From Pseudarthrobacter sp. NS4 (GTDB taxonomy: Bacteria; Actinomycetota; Actinomycetes; Actinomycetales; Micrococcaceae): 64,000 bases of DNA. The notes below the pieces were generated by a model, which was given only the letters and a program-made list of their open reading frames with translations, ran no database searches and had not been told where the DNA came from. The stretch is taken from the NCBI RefSeq assembly GCF_024758005.1, contig NZ_CP103288.1, positions 992,001 to 1,056,000 of the forward strand, given 5' to 3'. The translations under genes and the position numbers were made by a program. Shown in pieces: positions 1-8,775 of the stretch (position 1 is its first letter; every line of letters starts with the position of its first letter).

Positions 1-773
1 CGGTGATGGAGGCCTGCGTTGCCACGTCACTGAAGCGTGAAGGCGTGTTGCCGGGCGGGCTGAAGGTCCGCCGTCGTGCCCCGGACTGGTATGACCGGCT
101 GAAGAAGGAAAGCGCGCGGCCCGGCGGTGAAAGCCAGGACGAGGATTTCTATGAACAGAAGTACTGGCAGGAATGGGTTAACCTGATCGCCCTGGCGGTG
201 AACGAGGAGAACGCCTCCGGCGGCCGGGTGGTGACCGCCCCGACGAACGGTGCGGCGGGGATCATTCCGGCGGTGCTGTTTTACGCGCTGCATTTCGCGC
301 CCGGGATGGACCAAGCCACGCAGCAGGACCGGGATGATGTGGTGGTGAAGTTCCTGCTGGCCGCGGGCGCGGTCGGGGTGCTGTACAAGGAACAGGCCTC
401 GATCTCCGGGGCCGAGGTGGGCTGCCAGGGCGAGGTCGGCTCGGCGTCGTCGATGGCCGCCGCGGGCCTGGCCGAGGTGATGGGCGGAACCCCGGCGCAG
501 GTGGAGAACGCCGCGGAAATCGCGATGGAACACAACCTGGGCCTGACCTGTGATCCGATCGGCGGGCTGGTCCAGGTCCCGTGCATTGAACGGAACGCGA
601 TCGCCGCCGCGAAGGCGATCAACGCCGCGAAAATGGCGCTCTGGGGCGACGGCTCGCACCGGGTGTCCCTCGATGAGGTCATCATCACCATGCGCGAAAC
701 CGGCAAGGACATGAGCTCCAAATACAAGGAAACCGCCATGGGCGGCCTCGCCGTCAACGTCGTCGAATGCTGA
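1..773 (+). CDS. sdaA: L-serine dehydratase, C-terminal part (cut by window edge)
   Basis: Converts L-serine to pyruvate and ammonia in the cytoplasm using an oxygen-sensitive [4Fe-4S] cluster. About 256 residues are visible and the frame is open at the left edge, so roughly the first 200 residues of a single-chain actinobacterial enzyme are missing. Family motifs are present: [11 protein letters not shown] with Cys at about visible residue 141, and [13 protein letters not shown] at about 183-195; these cysteines are cluster ligands in the family. The frame ends at a TGA, 19 bp before the convergent TspO gene, with no terminator hairpin that I can see. The family call is firm; the start and operon context are outside the window. 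Confidence 0.93.
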   Translation, partial: VMEACVATSLKREGVLPGGLKVRRRAPDWYDRLKKESARPGGESQDEDFYEQKYWQEWVNLIALAVNEENASGGRVVTAPTNGAAGIIPAVLFYALHFAPGMDQATQQDRDDVVVKFLLAAGAVGVLYKEQASISGAEVGCQGEVGSASSMAAAGLAEVMGGTPAQVENAAEIAMEHNLGLTCDPIGGLVQVPCIERNAIAAAKAINAAKMALWGDGSHRVSLDEVIITMRETGKDMSSKYKETAMGGLAVNVVEC

Positions 774-792
774 CCACCGTGCCGGCTGTCTC

Positions 793-1335
793 CTAGTTGT
801 GGACTGCGGCCCACCAGTTCAGTGTGGACGCGAACACCAGCCACGCCACGTACGGCAACAGGAGCAACCCCGCTGTCCGGCTGATGGGACCGAAGTACAG
901 GACAGTGATGGTAACGGCGACGATCAGGGCCGCGATGATGGCCAGCGCCAGCCACAGCGCCGCGGAGCCAAGCGAGGGATACAGGCCAAAGAACACCGGG
1001 GTCCAGGCGAGGTTGAGACCCAGTTGGATGCCGTAGAAGGTCAGCGCGGTTCTGGTCTGCTCCGCGCGACTCCGCCAGACCAGCCAGGCAGCGACCGCCA
1101 TCGCGGCATACAGCACCGTCCACACCGGGCCAAACAGGCCGTTGGGCGGGGACCAGAGGGCCTTGTCCGCTGTGGCATACCACCCGTCAACGTTGTTCAC
1201 GGTGGACAGGCCGCCCACTGCGGCGACCAGGAACGACGCAGCCAGGAAAGCAACCAGCACCGCCCCCTGCATCCTAGCGCTGTACGGCCGGGCACCTCCC
1301 AGCAACGGTGCGTACTGTTCCCGGTTCGGCTGCAT
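793..1335 (-). CDS. TspO/MBR family membrane protein
   Basis: Tryptophan-rich sensory protein of the TspO/peripheral benzodiazepine receptor family, a five-helix membrane protein that binds porphyrins and related ligands. The 180-residue product has five hydrophobic segments and the family features WSPPNGLFGPVWTVLY and LNLAWTPVFFGL, with a C-terminal LNWWA. I chose the ATG at 1335 because the family is about 155-180 residues long; a purine-rich stretch lies right before it but is very close. A GTG upstream (1383) and an ATG at 1272 are alternatives. It diverges from the FemAB gene across a 124-bp gap that must hold both promoters. The actual ligand cannot be read from sequence. Confidence 0.88.
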   Translation of the reverse strand: MQPNREQYAPLLGGARPYSARMQGAVLVAFLAASFLVAAVGGLSTVNNVDGWYATADKALWSPPNGLFGPVWTVLYAAMAVAAWLVWRSRAEQTRTALTFYGIQLGLNLAWTPVFFGLYPSLGSAALWLALAIIAALIVAVTITVLYFGPISRTAGLLLLPYVAWLVFASTLNWWAAVHN

Positions 1336-1459
1336 CCTCCCACCCTCGCCAACCACCCGGCCCGAGTCAAGGCGGCATGGCATTCCCGGACGACGGCAGG
1401 CAGTACAACCGCCTGTGGCGGAAAGCCGGGACCGCCGCAGGCTTTAGACTTGAGGCTGC

Positions 1460-2593
1460 ATGTCCGCACGCAGCCACGAGTACCGAAACCGCGCATCAAC
1501 CCGATTGGACACGGCCCCCTTGCGAGAATTCACCGCACGTTTTGCCACAGCCGAGGAAATTGAAAACTGGGACAAACACGTCACGGCCAACCCGAACGGC
1601 GGCAATATGCTGCAGTCGGCCGCCTACGCGTCGGTGAAGAACGGCAGCGGCTGGAAGGTCCGGTTCCTGGTGCTGGAAAGCCAGGAAACAGCCAGTTACA
1701 ACCTGGTGCTGGAGAAGAAATTCCCCGTGCTCGGCCGGCTGTGGTACCTCATCAAAGGCCCCGACCTGGCAGCGGCGGAAGACCTGAAGGCAGCACTTGA
1801 AGCCTGCGCCGCCCTTGTCCGCAGCCGCAAACTGAACGTCTTCACCATCAAGATCGAACCGGACATCATCGACTCCGACGATGCCCAAGCACATATTGCC
1901 GCCGCAGGACTGGTCAAGGCGCCCAACATCCAGTCCAACGATTCCACCGCCCTGCTGGATATCTCCGAACCCGAAGAAGCCGTTTTCAAAGCCATCTCCT
2001 CGCGCGCCCGCAACGCCATCCGGCGCGCAGAACGGGAAGGCTGCGAAGTAGTACGCAAGGAACAGGGCCCCGAAACGTACCGGGCACTCTACGACCTCAT
2101 GGCGGACACCGTTAAGGCCAAGGGCTCCATGCCCCTGCGCAGCTACGACTACTACGCCGCATTCTGGGACGAGTTCTGCAACCGCGGCCAGGGGCACTTC
2201 TTCTTCGCGTACGAGGACGGGAAACCCAGCGTGGGCGCGTTCGTGATCAACTATGGCGCCAAGGCGACCTACAAGGACGGCGGTTCCACGCAGAACCGCA
2301 AACAGTATGGAGATTCGCACCTGGTGCAGTGGGCGGCCATCCGCCGCATGCAGGAACTCGGCTGCACCGAGTACGACTTCTGCGGAACCCCGCCTTCCTC
2401 CCGTATCAAGGACAAGAGCCACACTCTCTATGGCATGGGCATGTTCAAGACCAGCTTCACCAAAACCGTCACTGATTTTGTGGGCTGCCACGACTACGTC
2501 CTGGCTCCCCTCAGGCAGCGCCTGTGGGTCAAGGGCGCAGAAAAGGTGTTCCGCAGGATTGAAACGGCACGCACCGGCCAGCAGTTCTACTGA
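1460..2593 (+). CDS. FemAB/FemX-type peptidoglycan bridge aminoacyltransferase (first copy)
   Basis: Member of the lipid II-modifying FemABX family, which transfers amino acids from aminoacyl-tRNA to the lysine side chain of peptidoglycan precursors. The 377-residue length and the lack of a helical coiled-coil insertion resemble FemX-type enzymes, which add the first bridge residue. A tandem GNAT-like fold is suggested by GGNMLQSAAYASVK near the N-terminus, the SSRARNAIRRAEREG region and the C-terminal LVQWAAIRRMQELG...YDFCGTPPSS. The ATG at 1460 has GAGG four bases upstream; a TTG at 1520 is a possible shorter start. The second FemAB gene follows in the same direction after 141 bp. Substrate amino acid unknown; Arthrobacter-type walls commonly carry Ala, Ser or Thr bridges. 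Confidence 0.85.
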   Translation: MSARSHEYRNRASTRLDTAPLREFTARFATAEEIENWDKHVTANPNGGNMLQSAAYASVKNGSGWKVRFLVLESQETASYNLVLEKKFPVLGRLWYLIKGPDLAAAEDLKAALEACAALVRSRKLNVFTIKIEPDIIDSDDAQAHIAAAGLVKAPNIQSNDSTALLDISEPEEAVFKAISSRARNAIRRAEREGCEVVRKEQGPETYRALYDLMADTVKAKGSMPLRSYDYYAAFWDEFCNRGQGHFFFAYEDGKPSVGAFVINYGAKATYKDGGSTQNRKQYGDSHLVQWAAIRRMQELGCTEYDFCGTPPSSRIKDKSHTLYGMGMFKTSFTKTVTDFVGCHDYVLAPLRQRLWVKGAEKVFRRIETARTGQQFY

Positions 2594-2734
2594 CCAGCCA
2601 GCCAGCCAGCCTGCCGTACCTTGACCTGGGTCCGTCCGCTCAGTACGCCAACCGGTCAGTGATCCTCCGCCCGAACACCGTCCCGCCCCGCGCCTGCCCC
2701 CAGGCCGGGAAGAGTTACGAAGAAGGTAAATCCC

Positions 2735-4051
2735 TTGATTCCAGTTCCTACCGCCACCGACCTCGAGTTCGCGGTCCTCAGCGATGCCGAATTTGAAACC
2801 TTTGCCCTGAAGCACCCGCAGAACAGCTTCCTGCAATCGGTCGATTTCGCCCGCTTTCAACGCGCCCGCGGTCAGCAGGTGGAACTCTTCGGCGTCCGGC
2901 GAGGCGGTGAACTGGTGGCGGCAGGAAAGCTGAACTACGCCACCACCAGACTCGGATACACAGTGTGTGAGTGCGCCAAGGGCCCCCTGATGGACTACAG
3001 CGACCCGGAACTGGTGCGCGCCGTCGTCGGACTTCTCCGGAAACGCGCGGCAGAACGCAAGGCGGCCGAACTGCGGATCTCGCCGAACCTGAAATACATT
3101 GCCCGCGACGAGGATGGCGCGGAACACCCCGAAGTGGAGGACAACCGCCCCCTCGTGGCAGACCTCGAGGGGCTCGGGTTCCAGCACCAGGGCCTGGACA
3201 TGAACTTCGTCAACGTGAACTGGATGTTCATCAAGAGCCTTGAAGGAATCCAGGACGCGGAAGAGCTCATCATGGGCACCAGCTACCGTACCCGCAAAGC
3301 CATCCGCAAGGCGGAAAAGAACGGTGTGTTCCTGGAGCAGGCCACGCTCGAAACCCTCGACGATTTCTACGGCGCCCTGAGCCAGGCCGGGGATGAAAAG
3401 GGATTCGTTTACCGCGAACGTGCCTACTACGAGCACCTGCTGCGCACCACGTCCCCCGAGTTCACCAAGCTCATGATGGCCAAAATCGACATCCCGGCCT
3501 ACCGCAAGTCCATTACCGACCGCCTGGCAGCCGAATCCGCCACGGCCGCGGATCTGCGCCGTGAAGTGGAAGAGACCGGCAGCAAGAAGAAGGCCAACCG
3601 GCTCAAGGTGGTCCAGGACCTGGTGGACAGTTACGAACGCAGCCTGAAGGACATTGAGCGTTTCCCTGATTCGGTGGGTGTGGCCGCCGTGGCTGCCATC
3701 CACTTTGTCTGTTACGGGGATGAAGTGGTGTGCGTCATCGGCGGCACCGTGCAGGACTACATCTACTTCAACGGCGCCACGTCCCTGTACTGGGGAATGA
3801 TGCTGCACGCCCTGGAGAAGGGGTACCCGCGCTACAACTTCTACGGGACCTTCGGGATTTCCGGCCAGGACCAGGAAGGCCATGGCGGTTACGAGTTCAA
3901 GAAGGGCTTCGGCGGTGAAGTGGTCCAACTGGTGGGCGACTTCGTGATGCCCGTGCGGCCCGCTGCCTTCCATGCCAACCGGCTGGTGCGGGCAGCCGTG
4001 GCAACTGCCCGGACAGTGCTGGGCAAGCTGCCCTTGAAACGTTCCGCCTGA
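2735..4051 (+). CDS. FemAB-type peptidoglycan bridge aminoacyltransferase (second copy)
   Basis: Second FemAB-family ligase, 438 residues. Unlike its upstream neighbour it carries a long charged helical insertion (about residues 255-305, rich in Glu, Lys and Arg) that matches the coiled-coil arm of FemA/FemB. Conserved elements include NSFLQSVDFARFQ, GTSYRTRKAIRKAEKNG and GATSLYWGMMLHALEKGYPRYNFYG. The start is a TTG at 2735 with GAAGAAGG nine bases upstream; no ATG gives a plausible N-terminus. It probably extends the bridge begun by the first enzyme. The ThrE-type exporter begins 37 bp after its stop, so the three genes may be co-transcribed. Cytoplasmic, membrane-associated by family knowledge. 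Confidence 0.87.
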   Translation: MIPVPTATDLEFAVLSDAEFETFALKHPQNSFLQSVDFARFQRARGQQVELFGVRRGGELVAAGKLNYATTRLGYTVCECAKGPLMDYSDPELVRAVVGLLRKRAAERKAAELRISPNLKYIARDEDGAEHPEVEDNRPLVADLEGLGFQHQGLDMNFVNVNWMFIKSLEGIQDAEELIMGTSYRTRKAIRKAEKNGVFLEQATLETLDDFYGALSQAGDEKGFVYRERAYYEHLLRTTSPEFTKLMMAKIDIPAYRKSITDRLAAESATAADLRREVEETGSKKKANRLKVVQDLVDSYERSLKDIERFPDSVGVAAVAAIHFVCYGDEVVCVIGGTVQDYIYFNGATSLYWGMMLHALEKGYPRYNFYGTFGISGQDQEGHGGYEFKKGFGGEVVQLVGDFVMPVRPAAFHANRLVRAAVATARTVLGKLPLKRSA

Positions 4052-4088
4052 TCCGCCGTCTACACCACCCCACCGGGAGGAGGGACCC

Positions 4089-5591
4089 ATGACCGACCGA
4101 CCCGAATACCCCGGGCCCGAGTACCCCAAAGGCAGGCCGCACACCGATGGCCTCCCCAAGACAGAGCCCCTGACTTCCGCCCAGTTGCGGCAGGACGCCG
4201 CTGCCAAGAGAATGCTGCGCCGCCTGGTCCAGAGTGAGACCCCTCCGACGGCGCCGCTGAACATCGTGGACCGCCTTGCCGGGAGCCCCTACGCGAACCC
4301 CACGATCCAGGTGGGCGGCGTTGACACGTCGGCCCGGAAAACCCTGGACTTCGCCCTGCACCTTGCTGAAACCATGTTCCGGTACGGCGCCGGTGCCCTG
4401 GAGGTGGAGACGAGCATCATCGCCGTCACCGCCGCGCTGGGGCTGAAGAACATCGAAGTGGACATTACCAACCAGTCCGTGGGGATTAACTATGCCCCCA
4501 AGGACCAGACCCCTATTGCGCTGCTGCGTGTTGTGCGCTCCTGGACCAACAACTATGCCGGCCTGGCTAAGGTGCACCAGCTGGTGACGGACATCGTTGC
4601 CGGGGGAGTGGGCCGTGATGAGGCCATCCGCCGGCTGAACGAGGCCATCACCAGCCCCAAGCCGTTTCCCCGCTGGATGGTCACCGTCGCGTTCGGTACC
4701 TTCGCGGCTGTGTTCGTGGGAGTCCTTGGCGGGGGACCGGTATCCTCGGCCATCGCGTTCGCAGCCAACATCGGGATCAGCCTGCTGGCCCGCCAGCTCG
4801 GGCGGTGGCGCGTGCCGGACTTCTTCATCACGGCAAGCTGCTCCTTTGTAGTGACACAGCTTGCACTGGTGCTTTGGCAGTTCGGGCTGACCACGTCACC
4901 GGCCATTGTGGTGGTGGGCGGTATCCTCCTGCTCCTGCCGACGGGGCGCCTTGTGTCATCCGTGCAGGATGCTATTAACGGGTTCCCGGTCACGGCGGCC
5001 GGGCGGTTCCTGTCAACGCTGCTGACCTTCGGTGCCATCGTGTCCGGCATCGCCGTCGCCTTCGTGGTGGGCGAACTGACCGGCATGCAGCGCATCGACG
5101 TCACGCAGACGTTCCCGCCTGCATACGACCTGTGGGTCCTGGTCATTTTGGTGGCAGTGGCAGTGATGGCCATTGGAATCACGGAACAGACCACCTGGCA
5201 GCTGCTGCTGCCCACAGCCGCTGTGGGAGTGGCAGGCTACCTGGTCCTGCTCGGCGCCAGCCAGCTGGGCATCGGTGACCGCTTTTCGCCGGCCATCGCC
5301 GCCGTGGTCATCGGCCTGCTGGCGCGCGTGGTGGCCCTGAAATTGGGTGCGCCCCAACTGGTGGTTGCCGTCCCTGCGGCGCTGATCCTGCTCCCTGGCC
5401 TGACCATTTTCCGGTCAATGTATGTGCTCACCATTGAAGAAGCGGAAATCCTGCTCGGCGCCGGGGGCATGCTGAGCGCCGGTGCAATCGTGCTGGGTAT
5501 TGCCGGCGGAATCGTCCTGGGCGATACGCTGGCGCGTCCGCTGACCCGGAGCCTGGCCAGCAACGAGCGGCGCCGGGCCCGCCGCCGCTAG
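4089..5591 (+). CDS. ThrE-type threonine/serine exporter
   Basis: Integral membrane protein of the ThrE family (DUF1212 plus DUF3815 halves fused), which exports threonine and serine using the proton gradient in Corynebacterium. The 500-residue protein has a soluble N-terminal part of about 190 residues, containing HLAETMFRYGAGALEVETSI and a VGRDEAIRRLNEA stretch, followed by about ten hydrophobic segments and a basic C-terminal tail (RRRARRR). The ATG at 4089 has a strong GGGAGGAGGG Shine-Dalgarno. It follows two FemAB ligases. Since Ser and Thr can be bridge residues, a shared link to amino acid pools is possible, but that is inference. It converges on the next gene with only 23 bp between. 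Confidence 0.9.
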   Translation: MTDRPEYPGPEYPKGRPHTDGLPKTEPLTSAQLRQDAAAKRMLRRLVQSETPPTAPLNIVDRLAGSPYANPTIQVGGVDTSARKTLDFALHLAETMFRYGAGALEVETSIIAVTAALGLKNIEVDITNQSVGINYAPKDQTPIALLRVVRSWTNNYAGLAKVHQLVTDIVAGGVGRDEAIRRLNEAITSPKPFPRWMVTVAFGTFAAVFVGVLGGGPVSSAIAFAANIGISLLARQLGRWRVPDFFITASCSFVVTQLALVLWQFGLTTSPAIVVVGGILLLLPTGRLVSSVQDAINGFPVTAAGRFLSTLLTFGAIVSGIAVAFVVGELTGMQRIDVTQTFPPAYDLWVLVILVAVAVMAIGITEQTTWQLLLPTAAVGVAGYLVLLGASQLGIGDRFSPAIAAVVIGLLARVVALKLGAPQLVVAVPAALILLPGLTIFRSMYVLTIEEAEILLGAGGMLSAGAIVLGIAGGIVLGDTLARPLTRSLASNERRRARRR

Positions 5592-5614
5592 ACCACGGCG
5601 CGGCCCGCGGGGCG

Positions 5615-6454
5615 TCAGAACTGCCCGACCGGCAGTTTCTTCTCGGCCTGGAACGCGTCCTCCACCCTGCCCTGCGCCCAGTAGCCGGACAGCGACACCT
5701 GTTTGCGCTCCAAGCCACGCTGTGCGAAAAAGACATCCCGCAGCGCCTTCATGTACCCCCGCTCGCCGTGGGCGAAAACGTCCACCGTGCCCACCGGCCA
5801 TTCTGCTTCCGCCACCGCTTTGACCAGCAGGTCGCTGGACCCTGCCGGGACACCGTTGCGGGGCAGCCAGGTGATCTTCACTCCGGCGGGGGCGGACACC
5901 GGCTGGATGTCGGCGTGGGAATCCACTTCCAGGAAGGCCAGGCCGGCAGCCTCCGGCGGCAGGGCTTCCAGCGACGCGGCGATGGCGGGAAGCGCTGCCT
6001 CGTCACCGGCAAAGAGGTACCAGTCGGCCTCCGGGTTCGGGTTGTAGGCGCCGCCCGGGCCGGTGAAGGTGAGTGCGTCGCCGGGCCGGGCCCTGGCCGC
6101 CCAGGGCCCGGCGAGCCCTTCATCCCCATGCACCACAAAATCTATGGCAAGTTCGCGGGCCGGCTCATTGACCCAACGGAGGGTGTAAGTGCGCGTATAG
6201 GGCCACTGTTCGCGCGGCATGCTCTCCCGGATGCTCCACAGGTCCAGGGGCGTGGGATACGCAATGCCGGGCTGCGGAAAGACGATCTTCACGTACCGGT
6301 CCACGAAGCCGTTGTTGACGAAATCCCCGAAGCCTTCACCGCCGGCAACAATCCGGACCATGTGCGGAGAAAGCTCTTCCCTGCGCACTACTTCCAGGTT
6401 GACCTGGGGACGGCTCTTCTTGCTTGCGCTGGTGGCGGCGGGAACAATGCTCAT
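5615..6454 (-). CDS. siderophore-interacting protein (FAD-binding ferric reductase)
   Basis: ViuB/SIP-family flavoprotein that reduces ferric siderophores in the cytoplasm and releases iron. The 279-residue product has an N-terminal FAD-binding half with MVRIVAGGEGFGDF and DRYVKIVFPQPG, a TGPGGAYNP turn and a C-terminal NAD(P)H-binding half (LFAGDEAALPAI, VFAHGERGYMKALRD). The ATG at 6454 has no Shine-Dalgarno. A -10-like TAGGCT ends six bases before the ATG, so the mRNA is probably leaderless. An iron box covers this -10 and touches the A of the start codon. The gene begins where ung ends and is probably repressed by the IdeR-type regulator at 25142-25837. Confidence 0.9.
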   Translation of the reverse strand: MSIVPAATSASKKSRPQVNLEVVRREELSPHMVRIVAGGEGFGDFVNNGFVDRYVKIVFPQPGIAYPTPLDLWSIRESMPREQWPYTRTYTLRWVNEPARELAIDFVVHGDEGLAGPWAARARPGDALTFTGPGGAYNPNPEADWYLFAGDEAALPAIAASLEALPPEAAGLAFLEVDSHADIQPVSAPAGVKITWLPRNGVPAGSSDLLVKAVAEAEWPVGTVDVFAHGERGYMKALRDVFFAQRGLERKQVSLSGYWAQGRVEDAFQAEKKLPVGQF

Positions 6455-6472
6455 AAGGCAAGCCTAAGCTAA
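6454..6472 (-). promoter_or_regulatory. IdeR/DtxR iron box at the siderophore-interacting protein start
   Basis: On the minus strand the 19 bases read TTAGCTTAGGCTTGCCTTA. By eye they agree with the IdeR/DtxR consensus TTAGGTTAGGCTAACCTAA at 15 of 19 positions. The box contains the probable -10 (TAGGCT), overlaps the ung stop codon (6469-6471) and ends on the first base of the downstream start codon. Binding would therefore block transcription directly. The IdeR-type repressor is encoded 18.7 kb away in this window with all metal ligands intact. Confidence 0.75.
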
Positions 6473-7239
6473 GGGGCCGGCGGCAGTTCCCAGATTACGT
6501 CCTGTGCACCCTGCTCCCGCAGCAGTTGGTTCACCCGGCTGAAGGGCCGGGATCCGAAGAAGCCGCGGGAAGCGGACAGCGGGCTGGGGTGGGCACTTGC
6601 CACGACCGGTGCGCTGCCCAGGAGCGGACGGACGGATTCGGCTTCCTTTCCCCACAGGAGCGCAACAAGCGGCATCGGTGATCCGTCCGGAGACCTGCGG
6701 GCGGCAACAGCGGTGACCGCCGCCGTCGTGATTTTTTCCCAGCCTTTGCCGCGGTGCGAGCCTGCGGATCCGGCGCGGACAGTCATCACCCGGTTCAGCA
6801 GCAGCACCCCCTGTTCCGCCCAGGCGGAAAGATCACCGTGGGTCCGTGCCGGGATGCCGAGGTCTGCCTCCAGTTCACGGTAGATGTTCGCCAGGCTGCG
6901 GGGGATGGGCCGCATGCGCTTATCCACGGAGAAGGAAAGGCCGACGGCGTGGCCCGGCGTCGGGTAGGGATCCTGCCCCACCACCAGGACCTTTACGCCG
7001 GCAAGGGGCTGGCGGAAGGCGCGCAGGACGTTGGACGGCGCCGGCAGGACCTGGTGTCCGGCCGCGACTTCCGCTGCCAGGAACGCCAGGACGGCCCGAA
7101 GTTCGCTTTCAACGGTGGCCAGTGCGTCGGCCCAGTCCGGGGCCACGAGGTCCGCCAGCGGGCGCCGCGCAAGCTCCGCGAAACCGATGGCACCGGCCGG
7201 TTCCTGCTCCAGTTCGAACAAGGCATCTGATTCAAACAC
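6469..7239 (-). CDS. ung: uracil-DNA glycosylase, family 1
   Basis: Removes uracil from DNA as the first step of base-excision repair. The 256-residue protein carries motif A as [17 protein letters not shown], with the catalytic Asp at residue 90, and motif B as [18 protein letters not shown] near the C-terminus. Pro after the Tyr instead of the His common in other bacteria is, from memory, usual in actinobacterial Ung. I chose the GTG at 7239 because homology begins there; the open frame continues upstream but reads as low-complexity basic sequence. No convincing Shine-Dalgarno is visible. Its stop codon sits inside the iron box of the next gene. A divergent promoter region separates it from the DUF3263 gene. 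Confidence 0.93.
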   Translation of the reverse strand: MFESDALFELEQEPAGAIGFAELARRPLADLVAPDWADALATVESELRAVLAFLAAEVAAGHQVLPAPSNVLRAFRQPLAGVKVLVVGQDPYPTPGHAVGLSFSVDKRMRPIPRSLANIYRELEADLGIPARTHGDLSAWAEQGVLLLNRVMTVRAGSAGSHRGKGWEKITTAAVTAVAARRSPDGSPMPLVALLWGKEAESVRPLLGSAPVVASAHPSPLSASRGFFGSRPFSRVNQLLREQGAQDVIWELPPAP

Positions 7240-7310
7240 CGTCCCATTCTTGCAGGGGAACCGGCCGGGGCGCCCCGGCGGACACAGCTTCCGTTCAGGA
7301 AGCAGCGCAA

Positions 7311-7339
7311 ATGACAACGCTGTTATTCGTCCGTAGCAT
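7311..7339 (+). promoter_or_regulatory. promoter of the DUF3263/LytR_C genes
   Basis: A -35-like ATGACA (7311-7316) is separated by 17 bp from a -10-like TAGCAT (7334-7339), followed about 40 bp later by the GTG start of the DUF3263 gene. Spacing and hexamers fit a housekeeping sigma factor promoter. Supported only by inspection. Confidence 0.5.
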
Positions 7340-7379
7340 GGGGGTGACACATTGACCGTAACCAGCGAAGGAGTGAGCC

Positions 7380-7709
7380 GTGGCGGAACCGGCCCGTGAA
7401 GATTTGCCGGAGCAGGAGCCACGGAACTCCGTCCTGGCGGATTTCACCCTTCGGGACTCGCCGCTAAGCGGGCGGGAGCAGCAAATACTGGCCCTGGAGC
7501 GGCAGTGGTGGAAGTACGCCGGCGCCAAGGAACAGGCCATCCGGGAACTTTTCGACCTCTCCGCAACGCACTACTACCAGCTGCTGAACGCACTGATCGA
7601 CCGCGAGGATGCGCTGGCGCACGATCCTATGCTTGTCAAGAGATTGCGTAGACTACGTACGTCGCGCCACCGTGCACGTACCGCACGGCGCCTGGGGTCC
7701 GACGCCTAG
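7380..7709 (+). CDS. DUF3263 domain protein
   Basis: Small basic protein of 109 residues in the actinobacterial DUF3263 family, function unknown. The visible core is [52 protein letters not shown] split over two helical stretches (about residues 29-80), which looks like a helix-turn-helix able to bind DNA; the tail is rich in Arg ([17 protein letters not shown]). The start is a GTG at 7380 with GAAGGAG upstream. The LytR_C membrane protein follows within 50 bp on the same strand, the usual actinobacterial neighbour, so the two are probably one operon. A regulatory role is inference. Confidence 0.88.
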   Translation: MAEPAREDLPEQEPRNSVLADFTLRDSPLSGREQQILALERQWWKYAGAKEQAIRELFDLSATHYYQLLNALIDREDALAHDPMLVKRLRRLRTSRHRARTARRLGSDA

Positions 7710-7754
7710 GAAGCCCCACGCCCTCCCAGCAGCAATTCCACAAGGATGTCACCC

Positions 7755-8399
7755 ATGACCAAATACGCCCGCGATGAATTCGACAAGGTCCCCGAGGCCG
7801 CGTCGCGACAAGGTGTCCACCGCATGGCTTCTGCCCCTTCACGGGTACGGCTGTGGCCCATCCTGGCGGTCGGCATCGCAGCGCTGGCCATTGGGGTGGT
7901 GTCCTTCCTGATCCTTCCCAAGATGGGCTTCAGCGCTGCGGACAACCAGGCATCCGCGAGCCTGGAAGCGACGCCGCTGGCCGGCACGGGCGCAACCGCG
8001 GCAGCCGCGCCACAGAGCCCGGTAGAGCCGTCCGCCGAAGCCGCTCCGTCTGCTTCGGACGAGCCCGCGCAAAGTACCCGGGCTGAACCCGGGCCCACCG
8101 TCCCGGCTGAAGATCCGGTATTCCTTGACAAGGCACAGCCGGTTGCCGTTTACAACGCCGCCGGGATCTCAGGATTGGCAAGCCGGGTAGGCGGTACGGT
8201 CCAGGCTGACGGCTGGACGCTGGGACAGGTGGGCAACTGGGCCGGAGCACCGCAGCAGGGCTCGATCATCTTCTACGCCGGAGCCGATCAGCTGGCCAAC
8301 GCCCAGGCGCTTGCGGAACTCCTTGGCGTGTCCACGGTAGTGAACAGCACGGAGTTCCAGGTGCCACTGGTTGTGGTGCTGGGCCCGGGCTACCGGTAG
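7755..8399 (+). CDS. membrane-anchored LytR_C domain protein
   Basis: 214-residue protein with a short cytoplasmic N-terminus, one transmembrane helix (VRLWPILAVGIAALAIGVVSFLIL), a flexible Ala/Pro/Glu-rich linker outside the cell and a C-terminal LytR_C domain (VAVYNAAGISGLASRV...VGNWAGA...IIFYAGADQLANAQALAELLGV). LytR_C domains accompany cell-wall ligation proteins, but here there is no LCP catalytic domain, so the role is probably accessory. I chose the ATG at 7755 because AAGG at 7742-7745 is well spaced for it; an in-frame ATG at 7746 is the alternative. Likely co-transcribed with the DUF3263 gene. Confidence 0.85.
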   Translation: MTKYARDEFDKVPEAASRQGVHRMASAPSRVRLWPILAVGIAALAIGVVSFLILPKMGFSAADNQASASLEATPLAGTGATAAAAPQSPVEPSAEAAPSASDEPAQSTRAEPGPTVPAEDPVFLDKAQPVAVYNAAGISGLASRVGGTVQADGWTLGQVGNWAGAPQQGSIIFYAGADQLANAQALAELLGVSTVVNSTEFQVPLVVVLGPGYR

Positions 8400-8568
8400 T
8401 ACACGCCCCGTGGCGCCGGTCACGCCTGAATAACTTTTGCCGGCACTGCAACACACTGCCTCCAGCTCCGCACCGGGATTGGCTAGAGTGAATTCCAGGC
8501 TTCGGTCCGGGGCCAGGCAGCACACAGCGCCGTGGGCTTCCCCGGTCTTTACGGAAAGAGTGGTCATC

Positions 8569-8775
8569 ATGGCACAGGGAACCGTCAAATGGTTCAACGC
8601 GGAAAAGGGCTACGGCTTCATTACCGTTGACGGGTCCGGGGACGACATTTTCGTCCACTGGTCCGCGATCCAGGGTGAAGGCTACCGTGCGCTCGACGAG
8701 GGTCAGAGGGTGGAGCTCGAAGTCGGCGAAGGCGAGAAAGGCCCACAGGCCGAAAGCGTCCGGCCGGCCGAGTGA
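8569..8775 (+). CDS. cold-shock domain protein, CspA type
   Basis: 68-residue single cold-shock domain, a nucleic-acid chaperone that melts RNA structure. RNP1 is KGYGFITV and RNP2 is DIFVHWSAI; in most CspA proteins RNP2 reads VFVHFSAI, so Trp replaces Phe. The ATG at 8569 follows GGAAAGAG. About 170 bp upstream hold no other gene, so a long 5' leader, typical for cold-shock genes, is possible. Its TGA overlaps the GTG of the next gene, giving a translationally coupled pair that is unusual for a cold-shock gene and a solute-binding lipoprotein. Confidence 0.92.
   Translation: MAQGTVKWFNAEKGYGFITVDGSGDDIFVHWSAIQGEGYRALDEGQRVELEVGEGEKGPQAESVRPAE

Noticed and set aside
1496..4264. A 922-codon open frame on the minus strand opposite the two FemAB genes
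   Set aside because: It is an antisense shadow caused by GC-rich third positions. The plus-strand products match a family over their whole length; the minus-strand product is low-complexity and matches nothing.
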